From Corynebacterium bouchesdurhonense (lineage in GTDB: Bacteria > Actinomycetota > Actinomycetes > Mycobacteriales > Mycobacteriaceae), in assembly GCF_900078305.2 (NCBI RefSeq), contig NZ_LT546028.1, positions 248,001-312,000 of the forward strand: 64,000 nt of DNA. Reading direction: 5' to 3'. The notes beneath the pieces were generated by a model. It was given only the letters and a program-made list of their open reading frames with translations. It searched no databases and was not told where the DNA came from. The position numbers and the translations under genes are program-made. Shown piece after piece: positions 32,456-42,275 of the stretch (its first letter is position 1; each line of letters begins with the position of its first letter).

Positions 32456-35400
32456 GTGAGCAGCGAAAACACATTCGGCCAGAACAGCTGGCTGGTCGAC
32501 GAGATGTTCCAGCAGTTCCAAGAGGATCCGAGCTCCGTTGACCAGGAATGGCGCGAGCTCTTTGAAAGCAAGGGTGCGCCGGACACCGCGCAGGGCACCG
32601 AGCGCGTGACCCCGTCCGCGGACGGCGCCTCCGAGGCGAAGACGGACCCGAAGGTGGCCCGCACCACCGCCGCCCCGAGCCAGGACGGACGCGAGACCAA
32701 GGTGGACCAGGCGGCCGCCGAGGCCACCAAGAAGAACACGACCGTCCTGCCGAAGCCGAAGCAGTCCCCGCTGGACAAAATCGGCGCTGTCGAGGTCACC
32801 CCGGGCGAGACCCAGCTCAAGGGCGCGTTCAAGGCCATTGCCAAGAACATGAACGAGTCCCTCGAGGTTCCCACCGCCACCACCGTGCGCGACATGCCGG
32901 TGAAGCTGATGTTCGAGAACCGCGCGATCATCAACGACCACCTCAAGCGCACCCGCGGCGGCAAGATCTCGTTCACCCACATCATCGGCTACGCCATCGT
33001 CCAGGCCACCAAGCTGCACCCGGACATGAACAAGAACTACCGCGAGGAGGACAAGAAGTCCTTCGCGGTGCAGCCGGAGCACATCAACCTCGGCCTGGCC
33101 ATCGACCTGCCGGGCAAGGACGGCGCCCGCAACCTAGTGGTGGCCGCCATCAAAGAGTGCGAGACCCTCTCCTTCGACGAGTTTGTCAAGGCCTACGAGG
33201 ACATCGTCGAGCGCGCCCGCGACGGCAAGCTCACCATGGACGACTTCTCCGGCGTGACCATCCAGCTGACCAACCCGGGCGGCATCGGCACCCGCCACTC
33301 CATCCCCCGCCTGACCAAGGGCCAGGGCACCATCGTCGGCGTCGGCGCGATGGATTACCCGGCGGAGTTCGCCGGCGCGTCGGAGGACCGCCTGGCGGAG
33401 CTCGGCGTGGGCAAGCTGGTCACGCTCACCTCCACCTACGACCACCGCGTGATCCAGGGCGCGGAGTCCGGCGAGTTCCTGCGCGACATTTCGCAGTTGC
33501 TTATCGACGACAAGTTTTGGGACGACGTCTTCCAGTCCCTGGCCATCCCCTACTCGCCGTTGCGCTGGGCTCAGGACCTGCCGAACACGGGCATTAACAA
33601 GGACACCCGCGTCATGCAGCTCATCCAGGCGTACCGCTCCCGCGGTCACCTGATCGCGGACACCAACCCGCTGCGCTGGCACCAGCCGGGCCTGCCCACG
33701 CCGGACTCGCGCGACCTGCTTATTGAGACGCACGGGCTGACCATCTGGGACCTGGACCGCACCTTCCACGTCGGCGGCTTCGGCGGCAAGGAGACCATGA
33801 CGCTGCGCGAGGTGCTCACCCGCCTGCGCGCCGCCTACACCCTCCACGTGGGCGCCGAGTACACCCACGTGCTCGACCGCGACGAGCGCGAATGGCTGCG
33901 CGACCGCATCGAGGCCGGTATGCCCAAGCCGACCGGCGCGGAGCAGAAGTACATCCTGCAGAAGCTCAACGCCGCCGAGGCCTTCGAGAACTTCCTGCAG
34001 ACCAAGTACCTGGGCCAGAAGCGCTTCTCCCTCGAGGGCGCCGAGACCCTGATCCCGCTGATGGACGCCGTAATCGACACCGCCGCCGGCCAGGGCCTGG
34101 ACGAGGTTGTCATTGGCATGCCGCACCGCGGCCGCCTGAACGTGCTGTTCAACATCGTGGGCAAGCCGGTAGCCACGATCTTCAACGAGTTCGAGGGCAA
34201 CTTCAAGGCCGCGCAGCAGGGCGGCTCCGGCGACGTGAAGTACCACCTCGGCTTCCAGGGCGAGCATATCCAGATGTTCGGCGACGGCGAGATCAAGGTC
34301 TCCCTGGCCGCCAACCCGTCCCACCTCGAGGCCGTGGACCCGGTCATGGTGGGCATGGCCCGCGCCAAGACCGACCTCCTGCGCGCCACCGAGGGCCGCG
34401 AGGACTACCCGGTCGTGCCGCTCATGCTGCACGGCGATGCCTCCTTCGCGGGCCTGGGCATTGTCCAGGAGACCCTGAACCTGTCGCGCCTGCCGGGGTA
34501 TTCCGTGGGCGGCACCATCCACATCGTGGTGAACAACCAGATCGGCTTCACCACCACCCCGGATTCCGGCCGCTCCTCCTTCTACGCCACCGACCTAGCC
34601 AAGGGCTTCGACTGCCCCGTGTTCCACGTCAACGGCGACGATCCGGAGGCTGCCGCCTGGGTTGCCCAGCTGGCCACCGAGTACCGCCGCGAGTTTGGCA
34701 AGGACGTCTTCATCGACCTGATCTGCTACCGCCTGCGCGGCCACAACGAGGCCGATGACCCGACGGTGACCCAGCCGGTGATGTACGAGCGCATCGGCGC
34801 CCACGAGTCCGTGCGCACCCGCTACACCAAGGACCTGATCGGCCGCGGCGACATCACCGAGGACGAGGCGAAGATCGCCGCCCAGGACTTCCACGACCAG
34901 CTGGATTCCGTGTTCTCCGATGTCAAGGCATCTGAGGGCCAGCCCAGCGAGCAGACCGGCATCACCGACTCCCAGGAGCTCACCCGCGGTCTGGACACCT
35001 CCATCTCCGAGGAGACGTTCAAGCGCCTCGCTGAGGCGTACGCAGACCTGCCGGAAGACTTCACGCCGAACAAGCGCCTGAAGAACGTGCTGAAGAACCG
35101 CGGCGGCTCCTTCGAGTCCGGCGACATCGACTGGGGCTGGGGCGAGCTCCTCGCCTTCGGCTCCCTGGCGGAGCAGGGCAAGTTCGTGCGCCTCGCGGGC
35201 GAGGACTCCCAGCGCGGCACCTTCACTCAGCGCCACGCGGTGCTCTACAACCCGGAGAACGGCGAGGCGTTCAACCCGCTGGACCACGCCGCGATCGAGG
35301 CGGGCAATGACGGCCACTTCGTGGTCTACAACTCCGCCCTGACCGAGTACGCGGGCCTGGGCTTCGAGTACGGCTACACCATTGCCAATCACGACGCGGT

Positions 35401-36196
35401 GGTGGCCTGGGAGGCGCAGTTCGGCGACTTCGCCAACGGCGCCCAGACCATCATCGACGAGTACATCTCCTCCGGCGAGACCAAGTGGGGCGAGCTGTCC
35501 AGCCTCATCATGCTCCTGCCGCATGGCTACGAGGGCCAGGGCCCGGACCACTCCTCCGCCCGCATCGAGCGCTACCTGCAGCTCGTGGCCGAGGGCTCGA
35601 TGACCATCGCGCAGCCCTCTACCCCGGCGAACCACTTCCACCTCCTGCGCCGCCAGGCGCTCGGCGAGATGAAGCGCCCGCTGGTGGTGTTCACCCCGAA
35701 GTCCATGCTGCGCAACAAGGCCGCGGTCTCGCAGCCGTCCGACTTCATCGAGACCACCAAGTTCGAGTCCGTCATCGACGATCCGAACTTCGTGCAGACC
35801 GGCAACAAGAAGGTCGACGGCGCCAACCTGGATAAGGTGGAGACCATCCTCCTGTGCTCCGGCAAAATCTACTACGAGCTGGCCAAGCGCAAGGAGAAGG
35901 AGGGCCGCGATGACGTCGCGATCGTCCGCGTGGAGATGCTGCACCCGATCCCGTTCAACCGCATCAAGGACGCGTTTGCTAACTACCCCAACGCGAAGCA
36001 GGTGCGCTGGGTGCAGGACGAGCCCGCCAACCAGGGCGCGTGGCCGTTCTACAACGAGCACCTGCGCGAGCTGATCCCGGACATGCCGGAGATGGTCCGC
36101 GTCTCGCGCCGCGCCCAGTCCACCACCGCAACCGGTGTGGCCAAGGTGCACCAGCAGGAGGAGCAGTCGCTTATCGACGAAGCCTTTGCCAAGTAA
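32456..36196 (+). CDS. odhA: 2-oxoglutarate dehydrogenase E1 with fused acyltransferase domain (OdhA/Kgd)
   Basis: A 1246-aa multifunctional enzyme of the TCA cycle found in Corynebacteriales. Order: an N-terminal interaction helix (NSWLVDEMFQQF), an Ala/Pro/Lys-rich linker, an E2-type succinyltransferase domain ending in the catalytic TYDHRVIQG motif (about 325), then the thiamine-diphosphate E1 domains with GMPHRGRLNVL and HGDASFAGLG and NNQIGFTT. It oxidatively decarboxylates 2-oxoglutarate in a complex with pyruvate dehydrogenase subunits and is inhibited by OdhI in C. glutamicum. Start GTG 32456 follows AAGGAAGG. Three GATGNACG repeats lie directly upstream. Confidence 0.97.
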   Translation: MSSENTFGQNSWLVDEMFQQFQEDPSSVDQEWRELFESKGAPDTAQGTERVTPSADGASEAKTDPKVARTTAAPSQDGRETKVDQAAAEATKKNTTVLPKPKQSPLDKIGAVEVTPGETQLKGAFKAIAKNMNESLEVPTATTVRDMPVKLMFENRAIINDHLKRTRGGKISFTHIIGYAIVQATKLHPDMNKNYREEDKKSFAVQPEHINLGLAIDLPGKDGARNLVVAAIKECETLSFDEFVKAYEDIVERARDGKLTMDDFSGVTIQLTNPGGIGTRHSIPRLTKGQGTIVGVGAMDYPAEFAGASEDRLAELGVGKLVTLTSTYDHRVIQGAESGEFLRDISQLLIDDKFWDDVFQSLAIPYSPLRWAQDLPNTGINKDTRVMQLIQAYRSRGHLIADTNPLRWHQPGLPTPDSRDLLIETHGLTIWDLDRTFHVGGFGGKETMTLREVLTRLRAAYTLHVGAEYTHVLDRDEREWLRDRIEAGMPKPTGAEQKYILQKLNAAEAFENFLQTKYLGQKRFSLEGAETLIPLMDAVIDTAAGQGLDEVVIGMPHRGRLNVLFNIVGKPVATIFNEFEGNFKAAQQGGSGDVKYHLGFQGEHIQMFGDGEIKVSLAANPSHLEAVDPVMVGMARAKTDLLRATEGREDYPVVPLMLHGDASFAGLGIVQETLNLSRLPGYSVGGTIHIVVNNQIGFTTTPDSGRSSFYATDLAKGFDCPVFHVNGDDPEAAAWVAQLATEYRREFGKDVFIDLICYRLRGHNEADDPTVTQPVMYERIGAHESVRTRYTKDLIGRGDITEDEAKIAAQDFHDQLDSVFSDVKASEGQPSEQTGITDSQELTRGLDTSISEETFKRLAEAYADLPEDFTPNKRLKNVLKNRGGSFESGDIDWGWGELLAFGSLAEQGKFVRLAGEDSQRGTFTQRHAVLYNPENGEAFNPLDHAAIEAGNDGHFVVYNSALTEYAGLGFEYGYTIANHDAVVAWEAQFGDFANGAQTIIDEYISSGETKWGELSSLIMLLPHGYEGQGPDHSSARIERYLQLVAEGSMTIAQPSTPANHFHLLRRQALGEMKRPLVVFTPKSMLRNKAAVSQPSDFIETTKFESVIDDPNFVQTGNKKVDGANLDKVETILLCSGKIYYELAKRKEKEGRDDVAIVRVEMLHPIPFNRIKDAFANYPNAKQVRWVQDEPANQGAWPFYNEHLRELIPDMPEMVRVSRRAQSTTATGVAKVHQQEEQSLIDEAFAK

Positions 36197-36200
36197 TCCC

Positions 36201-36219
36201 AGGCGGTTCACCACCGCCT
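36201..36219 (+). terminator. Small hairpin after odhA
   Basis: aggcggt and accgcct arms around a 5-nt loop, starting 4 bp after the odhA stop. No T-run; it probably assists the larger terminator that follows. Confidence 0.4.
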
Positions 36220-36259
36220 CGGCCCCCGGGTGTTGCGCTTACACCCCGGGGGCCGTTTT
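36220..36259. terminator. Bidirectional terminator between odhA and the lipoprotein gene
   Basis: A 14-15-bp stem (36220-36233 with 36241-36255, one bulge) is followed by TTTT on plus. It contains the stop codon of the convergent minus-strand gene. Confidence 0.85.
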
Positions 36260-36919
36260 GGGTTCGGAGGGCGCAATCACGTCGCCGTCGTACGTGATGC
36301 CCGCGTACTCCAGCAGCCAGTCCCGCGTCGCGTTCGCCACCGGCTCCCCATCGCGCACGCGCTGCGCCATCTCGGCGATGTCCTCGGTGGCCATGACGCG
36401 GGTGATGAAGTTCAGGCGGTAGACGGCCCAGCGGTCGAGCTTGCCCTTGACCACCAGCGGGATGATGTTGCGGGGCAGCTTGCCTTCGCCGCCGCATCCC
36501 TGCGCCGGCGAAGGGTCCACGGTGCGCACGTCGGAGGGGAACGTCCCCACCACTGCGTCGTACGTGGCCACCGACAGGTCCGGCTCCTCGCGGTCGAGCG
36601 CCCGCGCCGCACGCGGGTCCCGCTCCTCGAGGAGGGTGCCGGTGCACGCGATGGTGAGATCCAGCTCCTCGGTGCGCAGCAGCTCCACCGGGTCCTGCGC
36701 CTCGCGGTCGCTCACGTCGGTCACGCTCACCGCGAAGCCCAGGCCGGTGAAGATCTCGTTGTAGATCTCCCCCAGCACGATCTGCTCGGGCGAGGTTGCG
36801 TCGATGCCGATCGCGAGCGGCGTGCGGTCCGGCTCAGCGGGGGCGCAGGCCGCGCACGCGGCCGACACCGCGGCGATCATTGCGGTGCCGACCGCGGCGC
36901 GCGGGAAAAACCCTCCCAT
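36239..36919 (-). CDS. Putative substrate-binding lipoprotein (quaternary-amine type)
   Basis: A 226-aa protein with a short signal peptide and a lipobox-like VSAACAAC around residues 18-25. The mature part (PLAIGIDATSPEQIVLGEIYNEIF) follows the pattern of periplasmic binding proteins for glycine betaine-type uptake systems (OpuAC-like), but it is shorter than the usual 290-300 aa and no transporter genes are adjacent. It may be a solitary solute-sensing lipoprotein. It follows the stress-protein gene by 9 bp and is probably co-transcribed with it. Confidence 0.65.
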   Translation of the reverse strand: MGGFFPRAAVGTAMIAAVSAACAACAPAEPDRTPLAIGIDATSPEQIVLGEIYNEIFTGLGFAVSVTDVSDREAQDPVELLRTEELDLTIACTGTLLEERDPRAARALDREEPDLSVATYDAVVGTFPSDVRTVDPSPAQGCGGEGKLPRNIIPLVVKGKLDRWAVYRLNFITRVMATEDIAEMAQRVRDGEPVANATRDWLLEYAGITYDGDVIAPSEPKTAPGV

Positions 36920-36928
36920 GTCCGCCCG

Positions 36929-37444
36929 CTACTGCTGGGGGGCGCCGCCCGCCGCCGCTGCCGCGATCATGTCGCGGGCCTGGGGCGCGGAATCCGGCTC
37001 GCAGAGCACGTCGTAGTGGCCGGCCACGATGGAGGTGGCGGAGGCGAAGTCGCGCTTGCCGCCCGTCACCCCGTACGCCATGGCCGCGAAGATGAGGCCG
37101 AAGAGCGCGCCGATGAGCAGCGACCAGAAGAACACGCCCCAACCGGTGCCGGGCTGCGCGAACAGGGCGAACAGCAGGCCGATGAAGATGCCGAACCAAG
37201 CGCCGGACAGTGCGCCGCTGCCCAGCACGCGGCCCCAGGTGAGCCGGCCCGTGATCGTCTCCACCTGCATCAGGTCCACCCCCACGATGGTGAGCTTCTC
37301 CACGGGGAACTGGCGGTCGGAGAGGGTGTCCACGGCCGCCTGCGCCTCGGCGTAGGTGGCAAAGGTGCCCACGGGCCAGCCGGTGGGCACGCGGCCGGGA
37401 CGCGAGTTGGGGTTCTGCAGCGATCGCGCACTGGTGGAAGCCAT
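36929..37444 (-). CDS. General-stress-protein-like membrane protein
   Basis: A 171-aa protein. The N-terminal soluble domain (about 25-65, GWPVGTFATYAEAQAAVDTLS and then KLTIVGVDL) matches the general stress protein 17M-like fold. A glycine-rich membrane segment pair follows (about 85-140, GALSGAWFGIFIGLLFAL and LLIGALFGLIFAAM), with a short cytoplasmic tail. Function unknown; related genes sit beside mrp in corynebacteria. It is divergent from mrp. Confidence 0.75.
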   Translation of the reverse strand: MASTSARSLQNPNSRPGRVPTGWPVGTFATYAEAQAAVDTLSDRQFPVEKLTIVGVDLMQVETITGRLTWGRVLGSGALSGAWFGIFIGLLFALFAQPGTGWGVFFWSLLIGALFGLIFAAMAYGVTGGKRDFASATSIVAGHYDVLCEPDSAPQARDMIAAAAAGGAPQQ

Positions 37445-37487
37445 GCGCGTAAGTCTACACACGTACCCCACCCCGCCCCGGCCCACA

Positions 37488-37493
37488 TATACT
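37488..37493 (+). promoter_or_regulatory. -10 box TATACT of mrp
   Basis: A near-consensus hexamer 11 nt before the ATG at 37505, giving at most a leader of about 5 nt. Confidence 0.5.
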
Positions 37494-37504
37494 TGCGCAC
37501 TGTC

Positions 37505-38638
37505 ATGGCTACACACGCACACATCACAGAAGAGGCCGTGCGCGAGGCGCTCTCGCGCGTGGAGGACCCAGAGATCGGCAAGCCGATCACCGAGCTGGAC
37601 ATGGTCGAGTCGGTTACCATCAGCGGCGCTGACGTCGCGGTGGGCATCTACCTCACCATCGCCGGCTGCCCGATGCGCGACACCATCGAGGGCAACGTCC
37701 GCGCCGTGCTCGAGGAGCTCGACGGCGTGGGCGCTGTCTCGGTTGCGCTGCACACGATGAGCGACGAGCAGCGCCGCGCCCTGTCGCTGAAGCTGCGCGG
37801 CGAGCAGACCGGCCCGGTCATCCCGTTCGCCGACCCGGATTCGCGCACCCGCGTCTACGCGGTCGCCTCCGGCAAGGGCGGCGTGGGCAAGTCCTCGATG
37901 ACGGTCAACCTCGCGGCGGCGATGGCGCGCCAGGGCCTCACGGTGGGCATCTTGGACGCGGACATCTACGGCCACTCCATCCCGGGCCTGATGGGCTCCG
38001 TGGACAAGGAAGTCACGGTGGTGGACGACATGATCATGCCGCCGATCACGCACGGCGTGCGCCACATCTCGGTCGGCCAGTTCGTGGAGGGCAACGCGCC
38101 GATCGTGTGGCGCGGGCCGATGCTCACCCGCGCCATCCAGCAGTTCCTCGCGGACGTCTACTGGGGCGACCTGGACGTGCTGTTCATGGACCTGCCGCCG
38201 GGAACGGGCGACGTGGCCATCACCGTCGCGCAGCTCGTCCCCAACGCCGAGCTGATCATCGTCACCACCCCGCAGGCGGCCGCGGCGGAGGTCGCCGAGC
38301 GCGCCGGCACCATCTCCCAGCAGACCGATCAGCGCATCGCGGGGGTGATCGAGAACATGGCGGGGCTTTTGCTTGCCGACGGCACCACCATGCACGTCTT
38401 CGGCGAAGGCGGTGGCCAACACGTGGCGGACCGCCTCACGCAGCTCACCGACAACGACGTCCCGCTGCTCGGCTCCGTGCCCCTGGATCCGACGCTGCGC
38501 CAGGGCGGCGACGCGGGCACCCCCGTCGTCCTCGCCGACCCGCAGTCCCCCGCCGCGAAGGCGATCGAGGGCATCGCCGCCACGCTGAAGGTGCGCCGCA
38601 ACTCCCTCGCCGGCAAGAACCTGGGCGTGCGCCCCTAA
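37505..38638 (+). CDS. mrp: Mrp/ApbC-family Fe-S cluster carrier ATPase
   Basis: A 377-aa P-loop ATPase. An N-terminal MIP18/DUF59 domain (about 1-95; IAGCPMRDTIE with a conserved Cys) is followed by the ParA-like core with the deviant Walker A SGKGGVGKSS (about 121-130), DADIYGHSIPG and MDLPPGTGD. These proteins load iron-sulfur clusters onto apo-enzymes. The usual C-terminal CxxC is not evident, which I have not verified against other corynebacterial members. A dispersed-repeat copy encodes GLLLADG near residue 290. Confidence 0.9.
   Translation: MATHAHITEEAVREALSRVEDPEIGKPITELDMVESVTISGADVAVGIYLTIAGCPMRDTIEGNVRAVLEELDGVGAVSVALHTMSDEQRRALSLKLRGEQTGPVIPFADPDSRTRVYAVASGKGGVGKSSMTVNLAAAMARQGLTVGILDADIYGHSIPGLMGSVDKEVTVVDDMIMPPITHGVRHISVGQFVEGNAPIVWRGPMLTRAIQQFLADVYWGDLDVLFMDLPPGTGDVAITVAQLVPNAELIIVTTPQAAAAEVAERAGTISQQTDQRIAGVIENMAGLLLADGTTMHVFGEGGGQHVADRLTQLTDNDVPLLGSVPLDPTLRQGGDAGTPVVLADPQSPAAKAIEGIAATLKVRRNSLAGKNLGVRP
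38362..38386 (-). repeat. Dispersed stem-loop repeat, copy 9
   Basis: GGGGC, complement of core GTCGGCAAGCAAAA, GGCACC. In frame within mrp at a surface-loop position. Confidence 0.65.
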
Positions 38639-38657
38639 GCCCCCGTAGGCCGCGGCG

Positions 38658-39104
38658 CTACGTCACGTCCTCCCAAGAGAAGCCCCCGCCGGCGCGGGTG
38701 CTGCCACCCTCCTGCGGTTTCGGCTGGGGTGTCTGCGTTGGTTTCTGCGCGGGCGGGCGCGGCCCAGAGGCCACGCGCGGGCCCTGCTCGTCCTCGTCCG
38801 CGAGGACGCGGCGGGGGTCGAAGCTTTGCAGGTACTCCTCATCGCCGTCGAAAAGCAGCGAAGACATCGCCCGCGCCGGCCCCATCGACGCGTACTTGGA
38901 CACCGCGCTCATGGGCTTGCGGAACTCCTCGAACTCCCCCATCTCCCCGTTGAGCTCGCGCTTCGCGTTGGCGATGCCCTTGCGCGCCGCGTAGACCGCC
39001 GCGCGCACATCCTCGATGACGCCGGGCAGCCGCTCGGGCCCGACGATGATCAGCCCCAGAACGAGGATTAAGAAGAACTCGCCCCATCCGAAACTCGAAA
39101 ACAC
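38658..39104 (-). CDS. tatB: Sec-independent translocase subunit TatB
   Basis: A 148-aa TatB. A short N-terminal membrane helix (FFLILVLGLIIVG) is followed by the conserved PERLP hinge and an amphipathic helix, then a Pro/Gln-rich disordered tail. TatB recognises twin-arginine signal peptides together with TatC. The GTG at 39104 gives the canonical extreme N-terminal helix; the longer frame to 39212 would bury it. Divergence of the SigE regulon next door is typical for corynebacteria. Confidence 0.9.
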   Translation of the reverse strand: MFSSFGWGEFFLILVLGLIIVGPERLPGVIEDVRAAVYAARKGIANAKRELNGEMGEFEEFRKPMSAVSKYASMGPARAMSSLLFDGDEEYLQSFDPRRVLADEDEQGPRVASGPRPPAQKPTQTPQPKPQEGGSTRAGGGFSWEDVT

Positions 39105-39114
39105 GCCGCTTACC

Positions 39115-39489
39115 TTACCCCCGGCGCCGAAGCGCGCGCAGCGCCGACTTCGCTGTGGACGGCACGCGGCGCGCGTCCTCGCCGCGGGCGCCGCCTGGCC
39201 CTCCGTCGTCAAGGCAGGAAAGCTTCTGCACCAGCGCGCTGGGGGCGTGCACCCCGTCGTCGGAGGAGCAGCGGCGCAGGCGGTCGGCGGCGCGCTGCTG
39301 GCAGATCACGTCAGCCAAGCACTCCGGGCACTGATCCACGTGGGCGCGGGCGCGGCGCTCCGCGGCGGGGGAAAGCTCGCCGTCCACCAGCGCGGCCACC
39401 GCCTCGGCGCTCAGGTGGTCCGTGGACGAGAAGCGCTGTGCCCTGGCAGCCGCCTGCCGAGCCGCGCGCCGCGGGAACCGTGCAACCAT
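39115..39489 (-). CDS. cseE: ZAS-type anti-sigma factor of SigE
   Basis: A 124-aa protein. A basic N-terminus precedes a zinc-binding anti-sigma (ZAS, zf-HC2) domain with His and HVDQCPECL, where Cys-x2-Cys and the His form the metal site, at about residues 25-60. It is encoded 45 bp after sigE and should hold SigE inactive until surface or oxidative stress. No membrane segment, so it is a soluble anti-sigma factor. Confidence 0.85.
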   Translation of the reverse strand: MVARFPRRAARQAAARAQRFSSTDHLSAEAVAALVDGELSPAAERRARAHVDQCPECLADVICQQRAADRLRRCSSDDGVHAPSALVQKLSCLDDGGPGGARGEDARRVPSTAKSALRALRRRG

Positions 39490-39534
39490 CGCCCATGGCC
39501 TCCTTTCTGAAACCCCTACACCGTACCCCCGCCG

Positions 39535-40167
39535 CTAGCGGGTGCGCAGGAGCTCCTGCACCGACGCGTCCCGGGCCGCCTCGCGCTCTAGGGACTCGCG
39601 CAGCTGGGCGCGCCCGCGGTGGATGCGGGAGCGCACGGTGCCGATCTTCACGCCGAGGGTCTCCGCGATCTCCTCGTAGCTCATGCCCACCACGTCACAC
39701 AGCACCACGGCCACGCGGAAGTCCGGGCTGAGGGCGTCGAGCGCGCGCTGCAACGCCGGGTCCAGGTTGGTGTCGGAGAACGCCTGCTCCGGGGTGGGGC
39801 CGGTGCCGGGCACGCGCTCGTAGTCCTCCGGCAGCTCCTCCATGCGGATCTTTGAGCGGTGGCGCGCCATATCCAGGAACAGGTTGGTGGTGATGCGGTG
39901 CAGCCAGCCCTCGAAGGTGCCCGGCTGGTATTGCTTCAGGTTGCGGAAGACGCGCATGAACGTCTCCTGCGTAAGGTCCTCCGCGTCGTGCTGGTTGCCG
40001 GAGAGGCGGTACGCCAGCCGGTAGACGCTGTCCGCGTGCTCCGCAACCAACTCGGACCAGGAGGGCATCTCCCCCGCCCCGGCGTCGAAGGCGGCGGTGC
40101 CGCGCAGCTCCTCCCCATCCCCGCCGCCGGGGGCTGGGTGCTCGGGGCGCGGGCGCACGAAACTCAT
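39535..40167 (-). CDS. sigE: ECF sigma factor SigE
   Basis: A 210-aa extracytoplasmic-function sigma factor. Region 2 ([26 protein letters not shown]) and region 4 ([27 protein letters not shown] then [12 protein letters not shown], the helix-turn-helix) are complete. The N-terminal extension of about 40 residues is variable. SigE governs envelope-stress genes, with CseE as its antagonist just downstream. It is divergent from the methyltransferase gene. Confidence 0.93.
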   Translation of the reverse strand: MSFVRPRPEHPAPGGGDGEELRGTAAFDAGAGEMPSWSELVAEHADSVYRLAYRLSGNQHDAEDLTQETFMRVFRNLKQYQPGTFEGWLHRITTNLFLDMARHRSKIRMEELPEDYERVPGTGPTPEQAFSDTNLDPALQRALDALSPDFRVAVVLCDVVGMSYEEIAETLGVKIGTVRSRIHRGRAQLRESLEREAARDASVQELLRTR

Positions 40168-40272
40168 GCGGTCATTGTGTCAGACCCGCCCCACACCCGC
40201 CAAGCATTCACCTGCCAACTGCCTGTGCGCCGCTCCCTGCCCGCGGCAGGCCTGCCGAACGCGCGTGAAGTC

Positions 40273-40278
40273 TATGAT
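40273..40278 (+). promoter_or_regulatory. -10 box TATGAT of the O-methyltransferase
   Basis: Near-consensus; ends 7 nt before the GTG at 40286 and overlaps the ATGs at 40274/40277, so GTG 40286 is the likely leaderless start. Confidence 0.55.
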
Positions 40279-40285
40279 GAAGTGC

Positions 40286-40975
40286 GTGATTGAGACCGCG
40301 TCTGCCCAAGTGTTCGCCCAAATGTCTGCATATATCGCCGAGCGAAACTCGCGCGACGCCCTGTTCCCCGAGGCGGTCCGCGAAGGCCTGAGCCACGCCC
40401 ACGTGGAGGCGGAGGAGAACGGGCTGCGAGCCCCCTCGGCCGTGGTGGGGACGCTGCTGGCCACCCTCGCGGCGGGCGGCGCGTCCGGCCATTCCCAGGG
40501 CGCGGTGTGCGTGACCCCGGCGGCCGGCGTGGTGGGCCTGCACATCCTGCGCGGCCTGCCCGAGAAGGCGACGTTGACGTGCATCGAGCCGGAGGCGGCG
40601 CTGCAAAACTCCGCCAAACAGGCCTTCAAGCTGGGCGGCTACTCCCCCTCCCGCGCCCGCTTCCTCACCGCCCGCCCGCTGGACGTGATGGGTAGGCTCG
40701 CCGCCGATTCCTACCAGCTGATCTACGCGGACGTCTCCCCGCTGGAGCTCACGGCCTTCGCGGAGCGCGCCTGGCCGCTGCTCACCGCGGGAGGGACGCT
40801 CGTGTTCGCCGATTCGCTTCTCGACGGCACGCTTGCCGACGCCACCCGCCGCGACCGCGACACCGAAGCCGCCCGCGCCGCGGACGACTACGTAGACACC
40901 CTCGCGGCCGACCACGGCGCCGTGGTCACCCGCCTCCCCCTCGACGGCGGGCTGACCCTGGTGACCAAGCGCTAG
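40286..40975 (+). CDS. O-methyltransferase family protein
   Basis: A 229-aa SAM-dependent methyltransferase of the family-3 type. The SAM-binding region is [21 protein letters not shown] with a Glu at the end of the next strand (CIEPE), and [12 protein letters not shown] matches the metal-site strand. The glycine motif is unusual (TPAAGV for GxGxG). Its substrate is unknown. It is divergent from sigE in corynebacteria and may belong to that regulon. Its stop overlaps the glgC stop by 2-3 bp. Start 40286 is preferred because a -10 box overlaps the upstream ATGs. Confidence 0.8.
   Translation: MIETASAQVFAQMSAYIAERNSRDALFPEAVREGLSHAHVEAEENGLRAPSAVVGTLLATLAAGGASGHSQGAVCVTPAAGVVGLHILRGLPEKATLTCIEPEAALQNSAKQAFKLGGYSPSRARFLTARPLDVMGRLAADSYQLIYADVSPLELTAFAERAWPLLTAGGTLVFADSLLDGTLADATRRDRDTEAARAADDYVDTLAADHGAVVTRLPLDGGLTLVTKR
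40830..40847 (-). repeat. Dispersed repeat, partial copy
   Basis: gcttgccgacgccacc carries the core end (GTCGGCAAGC complement), preceded 20 bp earlier by a related gcttctcgacgg. The stem is weak; inside the methyltransferase gene. Confidence 0.35.
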
Positions 40976-42189
40976 ACCACCTCGTTCTTGCCCACGACCA
41001 CCACGCCGCCGTCAGAGACGGTGTAGCGCTCGCGGTCGCGGTTGTGGTCCACGCCGATGATCTCGCCATCGGAGACGTAGACGTTCTTATCCAGGATGGC
41101 GTGGCGCACCACCGCGCCGCGCCCGATGCGGACGCCCGGCATGAGCACCGAGCCCTCCACGGTGGCGCCCTCCTCGACGCGGACGTCGGTGGAGAGCACC
41201 GAATTGCGCACCGTGGCGCCCGAAATGATGGAGCCGGCGGCCACGATGGACTCCTGCGCGATGCCGCCGAGCACGAACTTGGCGGGCGGCAGGTTCGAGT
41301 CCTCGGTGGAGTGGATCGGCCACGCCTTGTTGTAGAGGTTGAAGACCGGGTGCGAGGAGATGAGGTCCATGTGGGCCTCGTAGAAGGAGTCGATCGTGCC
41401 CACGTCGCGCCAGTACCCCTTGTCGCGGTCGGTGGCGCCGGGGACCTCGTTGCCGGAGAAGTCGTAGACGTTCGCCTCGCCCTTGGCCACGAAGTACGGG
41501 ATGATGTCGCCGCCCATGTCGTGCGAGGAGTCGTCGTTCTGCTCGTCCTCCAGCAAGGCCTTGATCAGCGCCTCGGTGGAGAAGACGTAGTTGCCCATCG
41601 AGGCGTACGTCACCTCCGGGTCGTCCGGGGTGCCGGGCGGGTCGGCCGGCTTCTCCAGGAACTCGGTGATCGTCCCGTCGTCGTCCGCCTGGATGCAACC
41701 GAACGCGGTTGCCTCGGAGCGCGGCACGCGGATGCCGGCCACGGTGGCGGACTTGCCGGAGGCGATGTGGTCCTCCACCATCTGCGAGGGGTCCATGCGG
41801 TAGACGTGGTCCGCGCCGAAGACCAGCACGTAGTCCGGCATGTCGTCGTAGATCAGGTTGAGAGACTGCACGATCGCGTCCGCGGAGCCGTTGTACCAGC
41901 GCTTGCCGCGGCGCTGCTGGGCGGGCACGGAGGCGATGTACTGCGGCGTCGGCCCGGAGACGTTCCACGCGGTGGCCACGTGGCGGTCCAGGGAGTGGGA
42001 CTTGTACTGGGTCAGCACCGCGATGCGCATGTAGCCGGCGTTGACCAGGTTGGAGAGGACGAAGTCGATGAGGCGGTAATTCCCGCCGAACGGGACCGCG
42101 GGCTTGGCGCGGTCGGCGGTGAGGGGGAACAAGCGCTTCCCCTCGCCGCCCGCGAGGACGATGGCGAGAACTCGGGGCTGGCTCTTCAT
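40972..42189 (-). CDS. glgC: Glucose-1-phosphate adenylyltransferase
   Basis: A 405-aa ADP-glucose pyrophosphorylase making ADP-glucose from ATP and glucose 1-phosphate for glycogen and maltodextrin synthesis. It has the nucleotide-binding [11 protein letters not shown] near residue 14, the substrate region [20 protein letters not shown] and, in the second half, the left-handed beta-helix regulatory domain with the hexapeptide-like [17 protein letters not shown] 42189 starts at the family-typical [15 protein letters not shown]; the frame to 42261 lacks support. Divergent from glgA. Confidence 0.96.
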   Translation of the reverse strand: MKSQPRVLAIVLAGGEGKRLFPLTADRAKPAVPFGGNYRLIDFVLSNLVNAGYMRIAVLTQYKSHSLDRHVATAWNVSGPTPQYIASVPAQQRRGKRWYNGSADAIVQSLNLIYDDMPDYVLVFGADHVYRMDPSQMVEDHIASGKSATVAGIRVPRSEATAFGCIQADDDGTITEFLEKPADPPGTPDDPEVTYASMGNYVFSTEALIKALLEDEQNDDSSHDMGGDIIPYFVAKGEANVYDFSGNEVPGATDRDKGYWRDVGTIDSFYEAHMDLISSHPVFNLYNKAWPIHSTEDSNLPPAKFVLGGIAQESIVAAGSIISGATVRNSVLSTDVRVEEGATVEGSVLMPGVRIGRGAVVRHAILDKNVYVSDGEIIGVDHNRDRERYTVSDGGVVVVGKNEVV

Positions 42190-42261
42190 ACCACTCAGCG
42201 TATTGAAATTGCCCCGCGCCTGCAGCGCTTTGGGGTGCATGCACGCCCGGTGAAACGTCAT

Positions 42262-42267
42262 TAAGCT
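42262..42267 (+). promoter_or_regulatory. -10 box TAAGCT of glgA
   Basis: Ends 8 nt before the glgA ATG in the 86-bp divergent region shared with glgC. Confidence 0.45.
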
Positions 42268-42275
42268 CGGCGGGC